21,815 nt of DNA. Source: a virus. The translations under genes were made by a program, and so were the position numbers. The notes under the pieces were generated by a model. It worked only from the letters and a program-made list of their open reading frames with translations. It was not told the DNA's origin and ran no database searches. The DNA lies in IMG/VR virus record IMGVR_UViG_3300010373_000142, positions 1 through 21,815 of that record. One strand, written 5' to 3'. How positions within the stretch are numbered: the first letter of the stretch is position 1; each line of letters starts with the position of its first letter. Of this stretch, positions 7,457 through 15,102 are shown one piece after another.

Positions 7457-7992
7457 GCGGATATTCAATCGAGCCTGTACAGCAGGACGTGTATGCGGTG
7501 CTCCAGCCGTTCATTATGTCGGTGACGGGACTTGCCCAAGAGTTGGTTATCCAGGGATTGCCAAATCGTAGCGCCATGCCGCCCGCGTCGCCTGGATTTG
7601 TCATGATGCAGATTACGCGTACGCCCCGGTTGCGCACGAATATAGCTCGATGGGATATGGAATCCAACGATCCCACGACGGAGACTATCGAGCAGGGTAC
7701 GGAGCTTATCTTACAGATCGATTGCTACGGCGCGAGCGCGGGCGATTGGTCCGTGATGCTCTCTACGCTTCTGCGCGACGACGCGGGGGTTGTGGCCCTG
7801 ACTCCTACGTGCGCACCGCTATACACAGATGACCCTATTCTCGCCCCTTTGGACGATAGCGAGCTGCAGTACGAGCAACGGTGGATGACTATATCTCATC
7901 TACAGTACAACCCAGTGACTACTGCCCCTTTGCAAACGGCCAGTTCAGCGACAGTGGATCTCATCAACGTAGACGCTACCTATCCCGTTTAA
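7453..7992 (+). CDS. Neck/tail terminator protein, gp12-like
   Basis: This is a 179-residue protein. It resembles the phage neck terminator gp12-like family (LIC_12616-type): 'QQDVYAVLQPFIMSVTGL' at the start, then a Pro-rich loop and FVMMQITRTPRLRTNI, 'TEQGTELILQIDCYG'-like strand (seen as EQGTELILQIDCYG), DWSVMLSTLLRDD, and a C-terminal LQYEQRWMTISHLQYNP. Tail terminators cap the tube and bind the neck. Starts in an ATGA junction with the previous gene; it is the last gene before the sheath and ends the head-neck run. Confidence 0.68.
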   Translation: MSGYSIEPVQQDVYAVLQPFIMSVTGLAQELVIQGLPNRSAMPPASPGFVMMQITRTPRLRTNIARWDMESNDPTTETIEQGTELILQIDCYGASAGDWSVMLSTLLRDDAGVVALTPTCAPLYTDDPILAPLDDSELQYEQRWMTISHLQYNPVTTAPLQTASSATVDLINVDATYPV

Positions 7993-8001
7993 CATATATC
8001 G

Positions 8002-8010
8002 TGCTATAGT
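8002..8010 (+). promoter_or_regulatory. Candidate extended -10 promoter before the sheath gene
   Basis: TGCTATAGT contains an extended -10 element (TGn) followed directly by TATAGT (5 of 6 of the -10 consensus). No clear -35 box is seen upstream. It lies in the 45-base gap between neck terminator and sheath genes, one of few gaps in the operon. GGAG at 8026-8029 before ATG 8038 would be in the short leader. Sequence match only. Confidence 0.3.
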
Positions 8011-8037
8011 GGCGGAAGCCATTTCGGAGCTTGTTCC

Positions 8038-9543
8038 ATGAACTCGATTCCCGCATCAACATTCGTCAACGCGATTCCAGGCGTCTTGGGTGCTGGCGGA
8101 AATCCGCTCTCGCTCAATGCCGTGTTCGTGGACAATAGCGGTGACACGTCCATTCCAATTGGGACAGTGCAAGCTTTTCCAAGTCTCACCGCGGTCCAGA
8201 ATTGGTATGGCGCGAACTCTGTTCAGGCTGCAATGGCCGCCCCCTACTTCGGCGGATTCATCGGGGCATCTTCGCTTCCCAGCTTGCTCTATTTCGTGCA
8301 AGAGAATACCGGCGCGGTTGCCGGATATCTGCGGGGTGGATCACTGGCGGCCTTGACGCTTACGCAGCTTCAGGCACTCAGCGGTGTTCTCACTCTCGTC
8401 ATTGACGGCGTTTCGACCACCTCTGCGGCGATCGATTTGGCCGCTGCGGCGAGCTTCACGGCTGCGGCTGCGCTAATTCAGACGGGTATCCAGGCCGGAA
8501 CTCCTGCGAGCACAGCCACGTGTACTTACGACTCGCTGCGTGCGGCGTTCGTGGTCCATAGCCCCACTACTGGCGGCACAAGCTCCGTATCGTTTGCGAC
8601 CGGCACATTGTCGGCTGGACTGAAGCTTACCGCGGCCCTCGGAGCGGTAAAGTCGGCGGGAGCTGCAGCGACGACCCCAGCCGCCGTGATGGATTCAGTG
8701 GTGAATGCCACGCAGAATTGGGCCACGTTTACCACGATATCCGAACCCGATCTGAACACTAAGCTTGCGTATGCCGCGTGGGTGCAGACCACGCAGCAAC
8801 GCTACGCGTACTTTGCCTGGGATTCGGACGTAACTCCTACGACGAGCCCCACCGCTTCGGGTTCGTTCGGCGCATTAGTTAATGCTTCGGCTGACTTCGG
8901 CGTGGCGCCAATTTGGGATCCCACAGGTTTGCATGCGGCGTTTGCTTGTGGCATCGCGGCGTCGCTCAACTTCAATCAGCGTAATGGTAGCACCACGTGG
9001 GCATATCGTAGCCAAGCCGGGCTCATCCCAGCGGTTACGGATCTGACCACGTACACCAACCTCAAAGCCAATGGGTACAACTGTTACGCTGCAGTGGCGA
9101 CAGCGAACCAAAATTTCCAATGGTTTCAACCGGGGCAGATTTCTGGCGTGTGGCTGTGGATTCAGCCATACATCAACCAAATATTCTTCAACTCTCAGCT
9201 GCAGCTCGCGTTGGCAGAGTTGGAATCGAATGTTGGCGCGATTCCGTACAACCGCCAGGGGTACACCTTGATCCGCCAGGCGTGTATGGATCCCATCAAT
9301 CAGATGCTGAATTTCGGCGGGATCCAAGCGGGCGTCGCATTGAGCGCTGCGCAGCGCCAGGAAGTCAACACTGCCGCGGGCGCCAATATTGCCGACACGC
9401 TGACCAATACCGGTTGGTATCTGCAGATCACGCCGGCGACCGCACAAGTGCGTGTTGCGCGCACATCGCCGCCCATCACTCTGTGGTACACAGACGGTGG
9501 TTCGATCCAACAGATTTCGCTCAATTCTATTGACGTGGAGTAA
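8038..9543 (+). CDS. Contractile tail sheath protein, DUF3383
   Basis: This is a 501-residue protein that forms the outer contractile tube. DUF3383 features: IPASTFVNAIPGVLGAGGNP at the start, PYFGGFIGASSLPSLLYFVQ, a central variable domain, then 'TTQQRYAYFAWDSDVTP', the NGYNCYAAVATANQNFQWF strand, and a C-terminal domain with LNFGGIQAGVALSAAQRQE and 'GWYLQITPATAQVRVART' ending PPITLWYTDGGSIQQI. Length is normal for the family. GGAG at 8026-8029, eight bases upstream, supports the start. It is followed by the tube gene as in other myoviruses, and identifies the phage as contractile-tailed. Confidence 0.9.
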   Translation: MNSIPASTFVNAIPGVLGAGGNPLSLNAVFVDNSGDTSIPIGTVQAFPSLTAVQNWYGANSVQAAMAAPYFGGFIGASSLPSLLYFVQENTGAVAGYLRGGSLAALTLTQLQALSGVLTLVIDGVSTTSAAIDLAAAASFTAAAALIQTGIQAGTPASTATCTYDSLRAAFVVHSPTTGGTSSVSFATGTLSAGLKLTAALGAVKSAGAAATTPAAVMDSVVNATQNWATFTTISEPDLNTKLAYAAWVQTTQQRYAYFAWDSDVTPTTSPTASGSFGALVNASADFGVAPIWDPTGLHAAFACGIAASLNFNQRNGSTTWAYRSQAGLIPAVTDLTTYTNLKANGYNCYAAVATANQNFQWFQPGQISGVWLWIQPYINQIFFNSQLQLALAELESNVGAIPYNRQGYTLIRQACMDPINQMLNFGGIQAGVALSAAQRQEVNTAAGANIADTLTNTGWYLQITPATAQVRVARTSPPITLWYTDGGSIQQISLNSIDVE

Positions 9544-9549
9544 CCCACA

Positions 9550-9981
9550 GTGGATATAACCTCGGCCAATGCCGTATTTACGCTCAGCATTCCTGGCGTG
9601 CTGGGTGCTGACGTCATCATTCAGGGGTTCGCTGTTGATGACATGTTTGCTTCCGAAGTAGCGGAGTCATCCGAGGCGCGCATGGGTGCGGATGGTCGTC
9701 TATCCGCGGGTTTCACTCCGTACCCGGTAAAAATGCCGGTGCGGCTGCAGCCCGACAGCGACAGCGTAGACGTGTTCGAGCAGTGGGATTCCGTGAACAA
9801 ACAGCTGAAAACATCGAACGTTGCCCAGGGTAACATCGACTACTTCTCTGTGGGCAAGGTATACACCTTGACCAATGGCTATCTAACGCGCGTCACTCCG
9901 TTCGCGAGCGCCAAGAAAGTTCTTGAACCCACCGAGTGGGAAATCACGTGGGAACTTACCACGGTCTCCCCCACAGTGTGA
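9550..9981 (+). CDS. Tail tube protein
   Basis: This is a 143-residue protein with GTG start at 9550. The N-terminus 'DITSANAVFTLSIPGVLG' and body 'IIQGFAVDDMFASEVAESSE', with ARMGADGRLSAGFTPYPV, DSDSVDVFEQWDSVNKQ and KVLEPTEWEITWELT at the end, match the tube proteins coded after DUF3383 sheaths, often labelled DUF3277-like or loosely as tail fibre proteins. Hexameric rings of this protein stack inside the sheath. Size and place agree. No strong ribosome site is seen, so coupling to the sheath gene is likely. Confidence 0.8.
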   Translation: MDITSANAVFTLSIPGVLGADVIIQGFAVDDMFASEVAESSEARMGADGRLSAGFTPYPVKMPVRLQPDSDSVDVFEQWDSVNKQLKTSNVAQGNIDYFSVGKVYTLTNGYLTRVTPFASAKKVLEPTEWEITWELTTVSPTV

Positions 9982-9987
9982 TGAGCC

Positions 9988-10413
9988 ATGCGTCGCGCAC
10001 AGAAGCTCACCATTACGGCGGAGGGCCGTGATAAGGGAAAGACGTTTGTCATAACGGAAATGGATGCCGTTTCCGGCGATGATTGGGCTATGCGCTGTAT
10101 CTTTGCGCTAGCCAATGCTGGCGTACCCGTCATTGAAGCGATACGTCAAGCGGGTATGGCTGGGCTCGCTCAGCTAGGTCCGGATATCTTTGCGTACGCC
10201 AAGTACGATGAGATGAAACCCCTGCTTGATCGCCTGTGGGATTGTGTGGCATTTCTCAAGGAGGAGGGCCATCCGCCCATGGTGGGCAAGTTACGTGACT
10301 CTCAGGTTGAAGAGTCGGGTACGATCTTGTGGCTCAAGCTCGCGGCATTCCAGCTTCACACGGGTTTTTCTTGGGCCGGCTCGCCCCTGACTTCGGCAGA
10401 GTTAAGCGTGTAG
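9988..10413 (+). CDS. Tail assembly chaperone, upstream frame
   Basis: This is a 141-residue protein. The N-terminus is 'RAQKLTITAEGRDKGKTFVI' with TEMDAVSGDDWAMRCIFALA, typical of tail assembly chaperones coded between tube and tape measure. Such proteins hold the tape measure protein during tube assembly and are not in the virion. The frame ends at TAG 10411-10413, but a GGGTTTT slippery site at 10362-10368 would redirect some ribosomes to the -1 frame and produce a longer form. The product is mostly helical, with no TM segment. Context and the frameshift make the assignment strong. Confidence 0.8.
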   Translation: MRRAQKLTITAEGRDKGKTFVITEMDAVSGDDWAMRCIFALANAGVPVIEAIRQAGMAGLAQLGPDIFAYAKYDEMKPLLDRLWDCVAFLKEEGHPPMVGKLRDSQVEESGTILWLKLAAFQLHTGFSWAGSPLTSAELSV

Positions 10414-10420
10414 CCGGCCT
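10362..10420 (+). promoter_or_regulatory. Programmed -1 ribosomal frameshift site
   Basis: G GGT TTT at 10362-10368 fits the X XXY YYZ slippery rule in the chaperone frame (codons GGT 10363-10365, TTT 10366-10368). Five bases later GGCCGGC (10374-10380) can pair with GCCGGCC (10413-10419), a perfect 7-bp stem with one more G-U pair (10373/10420) and a 32-base loop. The zero-frame stop TAG 10411-10413 touches the 3' arm. The spacing and the stem are as expected for a stimulator. The -1 frame is open for 76 more codons. Confidence 0.75.
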
Positions 10421-10598
10421 GATAGATTACGTCAACGTATCCAAGTTTATAGGAATGTTGGTTTCGAGTGGTAAGGCAACGCTGATCGAGCTGCAGACTG
10501 TGTACGGTGTCAAGGACGCGTATGATTTGTTCGAGATCGTTGCGGTTGATTTAACAAACCATCGGAAGCTAACAGAACATGTCCGGAACCGTACTTGA
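10368..10598 (+). CDS. Tail assembly chaperone, -1 frame extension
   Basis: This is the downstream half of the chaperone pair, translated after a -1 shift at 10362-10368. The combined product spans 9988-10598 and would be 203 residues: 127 from the first frame and 76 from the second. The extension carries SKFIGMLVSSGKATLIELQT and VYGVKDAYDLFEIVAVD, close to the usual second-ORF signature (a helix, then E-L-x-x-x-Y-x-x-x-D-x-Y-D-L-x-E). An independent start at GTG 10329 is possible, but no ribosome site is evident, so frameshifting is the better explanation. It overlaps the tape measure start (10579) by 20 bases. Confidence 0.75.
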   Translation, partial: FLGRLAPDFGRVKRVAGLIDYVNVSKFIGMLVSSGKATLIELQTVYGVKDAYDLFEIVAVDLTNHRKLTEHVRNRT

Positions 10599-12135
10599 CT
10601 CGTTTGTTGTTACGGTAGGGTTGGATCCGGCCGCATACAAACAAGGACAAAAAGAAGCCGACAAGCTCCAAGAGCAAACCGTCGAGGGGCTCAAGCGTAC
10701 TGGCACGCAAGCCACCAACGCGCAGCGCAAAGCAGAACAGGACGCAGCCCGAGATCGCCGCAAGGCTGCGCGCGACAAAGAGCGCGAGGAGCGGCTAGCT
10801 CAGATCCGCGCACAAAAGGCCCGCAAGCAGCAAGAGAAGGAAACTCTGGAAAGCGCGGAGCAGTTGCAATCCAAGCTCGTGGGGATTGCCAAGACTGCCG
10901 CGGGTATGGCGCTAGGTTTCGAGGGACTTACCGGTCTCATAAACTTCGTAGGCAACCTGAACCAAGCCAACGCGGACCTTGGCCGTACCGCATCGAATCT
11001 GGATCTCAGTTCCCACGCGTTGAACCGCGCGGGTAACGCCGTTGAGCTTGCAGGAGGTAAAGCCGAGGACGCACAAGCAGCGTTCGCACAGCTCTCGCAG
11101 TCTGTAACCAACCGTAACCTCGGGTTGGGGCTTTCGCCGCTATTGATACGCCTGCAGCGCGAGCAAGTAGCGTACATCGATCAGTCCACGGGTAAAATGC
11201 GTGATCAAGTGCAAGTGTTTGAAGACCTTGCCAACGCCATGAGCCAGTATGATCGTGCCACAGCCCACAACTATCTCGTCAACGCTGGTCTGTCTGAGGG
11301 GTTCATAAATTACCTGCTGACGGAGAAGTCTGCCCGCGAAGCTTTGAATGCTGAGGCGGAGAAATCCAACAGACTGACGGACACATCCACGAAGCGGGCT
11401 GCGGCAGCTCAGAAGAATTTCCGTGCATTCAAGCAGGACGTGACGGGCGGCGTTGGTGCCGTGTGGGATAAGATCCTGTCAGGCGATTGGTCCATAGCCC
11501 CCGCTACTCAGTTACCCGAACTAATGGATACGTGGGAAGGACCGCCAGGTAGCGCCAACCGGAAGCCTCGCAATAATCCGGGCAATCTTAAAGAGGTTGG
11601 AGGCAAGCGATTTCGCGATTTTAGCACGGAAGCGGAGGGTATTGCCGCGGCTAGTCATCAGCTCGATTTGTACGCTCGTCGTGGAATCAACACTATCGCC
11701 GGCATCATTAAGACCTACGAGGGACGCGACGCACCCGGCAATCGTAACAACGTCCCGGCGTATATCTCCGATGTGGCGAGGCGTACGGGTATTCCGGCCG
11801 ATCGCCCGCTGACTCCCGAGGACCGCGTTGCAGTGTTGCGTGCAATGTTTTGGCACGAGGGATCTGGAGATTTCGACCCGGCGAAGATAGCCGCGGCCAT
11901 TGGGGCGGGCGGTGCAGCTGCTACCGTGTCGCAAGGATTGACCCCATCGCCGGGCGTTGTGTCGTCCGCTACTAACACTTCGTCATCTCAGAGTGTTAGG
12001 TACGATACGCAGATCGGATCCATAAGCGTCCACACGCAAGCGACAGACGCGGATGGTATCGCCAACGGGATTGGGGGCGCTATTCAACGCAAGAATATCG
12101 GCATGGCGTCACAGGCTGACAACGGGCAATCGTAA
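10579..12135 (+). CDS. Tape measure protein with C-terminal lytic-type domain
   Basis: This is a 518-residue protein. The N-terminus 'VLDSFVVTVGLDPAAYKQGQ' is typical of tape measure proteins; residues ~24-105 are a Lys/Glu/Gln-rich coiled coil, and ~105-125 is a hydrophobic Gly/Ala segment. Residues ~331-440 (RNNPGNLKEVGGKRF, GIAAASHQLDLYARRGINT, IIKTYEGRDAPGN, 'PAYISDVARRTGI', VLRAMFWHEGSG) match the NNPGNL-type domain found in virion-associated muralytic proteins such as structural protein P5-like enzymes. The protein sets tail length and probably helps to breach peptidoglycan during infection. It is short for a tape measure, suggesting a short tail. Position after the chaperones fits. The stop overlaps the next ATG (TAATG). 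Confidence 0.78.
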   Translation: MSGTVLDSFVVTVGLDPAAYKQGQKEADKLQEQTVEGLKRTGTQATNAQRKAEQDAARDRRKAARDKEREERLAQIRAQKARKQQEKETLESAEQLQSKLVGIAKTAAGMALGFEGLTGLINFVGNLNQANADLGRTASNLDLSSHALNRAGNAVELAGGKAEDAQAAFAQLSQSVTNRNLGLGLSPLLIRLQREQVAYIDQSTGKMRDQVQVFEDLANAMSQYDRATAHNYLVNAGLSEGFINYLLTEKSAREALNAEAEKSNRLTDTSTKRAAAAQKNFRAFKQDVTGGVGAVWDKILSGDWSIAPATQLPELMDTWEGPPGSANRKPRNNPGNLKEVGGKRFRDFSTEAEGIAAASHQLDLYARRGINTIAGIIKTYEGRDAPGNRNNVPAYISDVARRTGIPADRPLTPEDRVAVLRAMFWHEGSGDFDPAKIAAAIGAGGAAATVSQGLTPSPGVVSSATNTSSSQSVRYDTQIGSISVHTQATDADGIANGIGGAIQRKNIGMASQADNGQS

Positions 12136-12836
12136 TGCCACTCCCAACCATACCTGTATCGCCGTTCCCGAATGTGCCGAATGCGCCCGGAGTGCCGCAG
12201 ATAGCGCGATCTCCAACTGCGCCCGTCACCCCTACGCCATCGCTTGGCACCGGAGCACCGCAGGGCACACTGTGGCAATCGTCGCAGGTAAAGCCCAAAT
12301 GGGGCATATTGGACAGTACCGGCAAGCCTGTCATCACGCCTGATTCGTTCATCAATTTCGACAATCGCAACGAGTGGGTAATAACTAACGCTCCAGTGCA
12401 AGCGGGGGCGTTTGCGTCTTATAACAAAACAATCGTTCCCTACGACGTTGCGTTGCGTTTGCGCAAGGGCGGAACGTTGCAGACACGTACGGAATTCCTG
12501 AAGCAAATTGAGCGAATAGCCGGGGATACAAATCTCTACACTGTTTTGACTCCGGAAAAGTCGTATCCTGACGTTAATGTTGTGCGCTTCGAAGTCACAC
12601 GCCGCGGGGTTCATGGTGCTTATTTGTTGGCGGAAGTTGATATTTTCTTTAAGCATGTGCAGCAAGTCACGGCTCAATACTCCACGGCTGCAGCGGCCAC
12701 GCAGAACGCCCAAACACCGGCTGCGCAACCTCCCGTAAACCAAGGACGTGTGCAGCCTGCACCAGTAAATTTCATTGCGTCTCAGCAAGCCTCGCAAGCC
12801 ATAACGCAAGCGCTGAATCCTAACGCGGGGCTATGA
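12135..12836 (+). CDS. Baseplate/tail-tip protein after the tape measure
   Basis: This is a 233-residue protein. The first ~45 residues are Pro-rich and probably flexible. The core starts at WGILDSTGKPVITPDSFINF and continues with 'NEWVITNAPVQAGAFASYNK', a strand IVPYDVALRLRKGGTL, 'FLKQIERIAGDTNLYTVLTP' and VTRRGVHGAYLLAEVDIFF. I recognise this plan from proteins coded between tape measure and baseplate plug in phages of this type, where they link the tube to the hub. The C-terminal ~50 residues are Gln/Ala-rich, low complexity. Junction TAATG with the previous gene. Family name not certain. Confidence 0.62.
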   Translation: MPLPTIPVSPFPNVPNAPGVPQIARSPTAPVTPTPSLGTGAPQGTLWQSSQVKPKWGILDSTGKPVITPDSFINFDNRNEWVITNAPVQAGAFASYNKTIVPYDVALRLRKGGTLQTRTEFLKQIERIAGDTNLYTVLTPEKSYPDVNVVRFEVTRRGVHGAYLLAEVDIFFKHVQQVTAQYSTAAAATQNAQTPAAQPPVNQGRVQPAPVNFIASQQASQAITQALNPNAGL

Positions 12837-12837
12837 T

Positions 12838-13158
12838 ATGCAACAGATTCCGTTAGCTGCCGAGCCTTCCCAACAACTAAGTATTACGCTAGATAATCAG
12901 GCTTGCGCCATAAACGTATATACGTTGGGCGCCAAGCTATACATGGACCTTGCATTTAACGGCACCAACGTTATAAACACGCGTCCATGCTTATACGGAA
13001 ATCTCATGTTACAAGACGCCGGTTATTACGGTTTCGCGGGAGATTTCACGTGGGTGGATACGAATGCTGGCCCAACGGTACCCCCTACTGATCCCGTGTT
13101 TTCGGGACTTGGTACGCGATATCAACTCATATATCTTGAAACGTCTGACTTGTCATGA
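12838..13158 (+). CDS. Baseplate plug protein (Pam3 gp18-like)
   Basis: This is a 106-residue protein. 'QQIPLAAEPSQQLSITLDNQ' is followed by CAINVYTLGAKLYMDLAFN, 'YGFAGDFTWVDT', and GLGTRYQLIYLETSDL at the end. This matches the small beta-sheet plug family first described for cyanophage Pam3 (baseplate plug gp18). The plug closes the tail tube at the hub. Starts one base after the previous stop; its stop overlaps the next start (ATGA). Size and place, between tail-tip and hub genes, agree. Confidence 0.75.
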   Translation: MQQIPLAAEPSQQLSITLDNQACAINVYTLGAKLYMDLAFNGTNVINTRPCLYGNLMLQDAGYYGFAGDFTWVDTNAGPTVPPTDPVFSGLGTRYQLIYLETSDLS

Positions 13159-14096
13159 CGGTCAAGAGCTTCACACAGAAACAGCTGCGCGTAACGTTCA
13201 CGCTATCTAACGGTGCGACGTTCTCTAACAGCGGGTCCAATGTTCTAGCGGTTACTGGTCTGCGCACTCTAGTGCATGTGCAAGCGTCTCAGTTTCCGGC
13301 GTTTCCCGAGGCTGAGCTTCAAATATTTGGAATGCTACAGTCAGACATGAATGCGCTGACTGCCATCACAGGTAACTACTCGCTACAGTTTTTACCTAAT
13401 TCGGTGCTGATAGAGGCGAACTCTGGTAGTGGGTGGAGCGCCGTATTCGCCGGCCAAATAATGACCGCTGGCCCGGACTACAGCGGAGCACCCGACGTGA
13501 GCCTACGCGTGACAGCACAAGCGCTAGGTTTCCAACTATTGAGCCCAGCAACCCCCACGTCGTACACCGGTCCAACAGACATAGTTACGATTGTATCCAC
13601 ATTATGTGCCAAGATAGGATGCGCGTTCGAGAATGATGGCGCACAAGCAACACTTACTGATCCATATTTTTCGGGTACCCTGGCGGATCAGCTGAAGACT
13701 GCCGTGGAACACGCTGGCGTTGGGTTGTACATGGAGTTCGGCGCATCCAAGACTGCGGTGCCCGTCCTCGTGGTAATACTGCCCAAGGGCCAAGCCCGCA
13801 AAGTGCCAGTGTGGACACTCTCGCCGCAAACTGGCTTGATCGGCTATCCGTCTCGAGATGGTCGCGGATTCGTCGCGGCCCGAACATTGTATAACCCTGC
13901 GTATCGGTTCGGCGGTCTCGTGAATCTATCCAATGCCGGTATACCAACGGGCGTTCCAGGTCAAGCGTATTTGAACATTCCCGGCAATTGGGTGATATAC
14001 CAGCTGTCCCATTCGCTCGAGGCAAACAAATTGGACTCCGGTGCGGCGTGGTTTAGCGACATTATGGCGTACCCGCCTGGGAGCCTGCAGCCGTGA
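13155..14096 (+). CDS. Baseplate hub protein (gp27/Mu gp44-like)
   Basis: This is a 313-residue protein that likely forms the trimeric hub carrying the spike. Seen: an N-terminal beta-domain with 'GLRTLVHVQASQFPAFPEAE' and LQIFGMLQSDMNALT, then 'SGWSAVFAGQIMTAGPDYSG', RVTAQALGFQLL, the 'SYTGPTDIVTIVSTLCAKIG' helix, and C-terminal 'LIGYPSRDGRGFVAARTLYN' with 'GNWVIYQLSHSLEANKLDSG'. The last blocks are typical of hub proteins related to T4 gp27 and Mu gp44. It is placed directly before the spike gene and has an ATGA start junction. Confidence 0.78.
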   Translation: MTVKSFTQKQLRVTFTLSNGATFSNSGSNVLAVTGLRTLVHVQASQFPAFPEAELQIFGMLQSDMNALTAITGNYSLQFLPNSVLIEANSGSGWSAVFAGQIMTAGPDYSGAPDVSLRVTAQALGFQLLSPATPTSYTGPTDIVTIVSTLCAKIGCAFENDGAQATLTDPYFSGTLADQLKTAVEHAGVGLYMEFGASKTAVPVLVVILPKGQARKVPVWTLSPQTGLIGYPSRDGRGFVAARTLYNPAYRFGGLVNLSNAGIPTGVPGQAYLNIPGNWVIYQLSHSLEANKLDSGAAWFSDIMAYPPGSLQP

Positions 14097-14749
14097 CGAC
14101 TGGCGTTTTTGGAATGCAGGATCCGGCCACGACGGCCAATGAGTACAACGCGCTTGTATTCGTGATACGACAGCTCCTCGGGCGCGTACAGACGGTCTCG
14201 CTTGTCCGGGTGGAGAAGTGCTCGAACTCGGGCGGCGTCACCCCCGTGGGCACCGTAGACATGACTGTGCTGGCCAATCTGATGACCGGTAACCGGCAAC
14301 CGGTGCCGCATGGGATCTTGACCAATCGCCCCTATCTAAGAGTTCAGGGCGGCGCTAATGCGGTCATCATTGACCCGCAGCCAGGGGATTTGGGGCTCGC
14401 GGTTTTCTGCTCTCGAGATAGCTCTGCAGTCATTGCCGCGAAGGGGCCGGCGAATCCCGGTAGTTTCCGCCAATTTGATTGGGCTGACGGGTTATACTTG
14501 GGTGGAGTCCTAAATGGCACCCCCGAGCAATACGTCCAGATGTCTGCGGCGGGAATTTCGATCGTATCACCAACGCAGATAACGCTACAAGCTCCTACCG
14601 TGAACATTCAAGCCTCGTCTAGTGTGACGATCAATAGCCCAGCCAATACCATTGAGGGTGGGGGCACATCCATCGATGGTAAGCCGTTCTTGCCGCACCA
14701 TCATGGCGGCGTACAGACTGGCGGCAGCAATACGGGCGGCGTTACGTGA
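14093..14749 (+). CDS. Baseplate spike, Gp138-like membrane-piercing protein
   Basis: This is a 218-residue protein. The N-terminal part contains an OB-fold-type region (~35-125) with 'GVTPVGTVDMTVLANLMTGN', then VPHGILTNRPYLRVQGGANA and 'AVIIDPQPGDLGLAVFCSRD'. Residues ~150-195 form short beta-helix-type repeats (GISIVSPTQITLQAPTVNIQ, SSSVTINSPANT). The tip at 201-206 has H202-H203-H204 before Gly-Gly, an HxH arrangement that in related spikes binds iron at the apex. It pierces the outer membrane on sheath contraction. Starts at GTG 14093 in a GTGA junction. The order hub-spike-gp25-J supports this. Confidence 0.82.
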   Translation: MTTGVFGMQDPATTANEYNALVFVIRQLLGRVQTVSLVRVEKCSNSGGVTPVGTVDMTVLANLMTGNRQPVPHGILTNRPYLRVQGGANAVIIDPQPGDLGLAVFCSRDSSAVIAAKGPANPGSFRQFDWADGLYLGGVLNGTPEQYVQMSAAGISIVSPTQITLQAPTVNIQASSSVTINSPANTIEGGGTSIDGKPFLPHHHGGVQTGGSNTGGVT

Positions 14750-15102
14750 ACACGTTACTCCTCGCCGTAGACACGTGGGATCTTGTGCTAGATGCCTCGG
14801 GAAATATTGCCATGGCGTCAGATCCATACTCGATCGCGCAAGATGTCGCAAGCGCGTTGCGGTTGTTCCTTGGCGAGCTATGGTACGACACGACTAAGGG
14901 TATTCCGTATTTGCAACAAATTCTAGGTGAGACGCCGCCCCTCATCATGTTCCAACAGTACTTAGAGGATGCTGCGCTTACCGTGCCACAGGTTGCTACG
15001 GCCGTCTGCGTCGTGGAATCATTCAACACGCAAACACGCACCGTTGTGGGACAAGTGCAGTTCACAACGACTAACGGCCAAACGGGAACCGTATCGCTAT
15101 GA
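14746..15102 (+). CDS. Baseplate wedge protein, gp25/W-like
   Basis: This is a 118-residue protein. The signature block is 'IAMASDPYSIAQDVASALRL' followed by FLGELWYDTTKGIPYLQQIL, typical of the gp25/gpW (lysozyme-named) wedge family. It joins the inner baseplate to the sheath and starts sheath polymerisation. The C-terminus has a predicted beta hairpin, RTVVGQVQFTTTNGQTGTV. GTG start in a GTGA junction with the spike gene; the stop overlaps the next gene as ATGA. Confidence 0.87.
   Translation: MNTLLLAVDTWDLVLDASGNIAMASDPYSIAQDVASALRLFLGELWYDTTKGIPYLQQILGETPPLIMFQQYLEDAALTVPQVATAVCVVESFNTQTRTVVGQVQFTTTNGQTGTVSL

Noticed and set aside
8875-9510. 211-codon minus-strand frame within the sheath gene
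   Set aside because: The sheath frame on the plus strand is certain; the reverse frame looks like a shadow with high Arg content.
10329-10598. Independent gene starting at GTG 10329 for the second chaperone frame
   Set aside because: No ribosome site, and the slippery site with stem explains expression better.
12084-12809. 241-codon minus-strand frame opposite the tail-tip gene
   Set aside because: Low-plausibility composition and no ribosome site; the plus-strand frame has coupling and family features.
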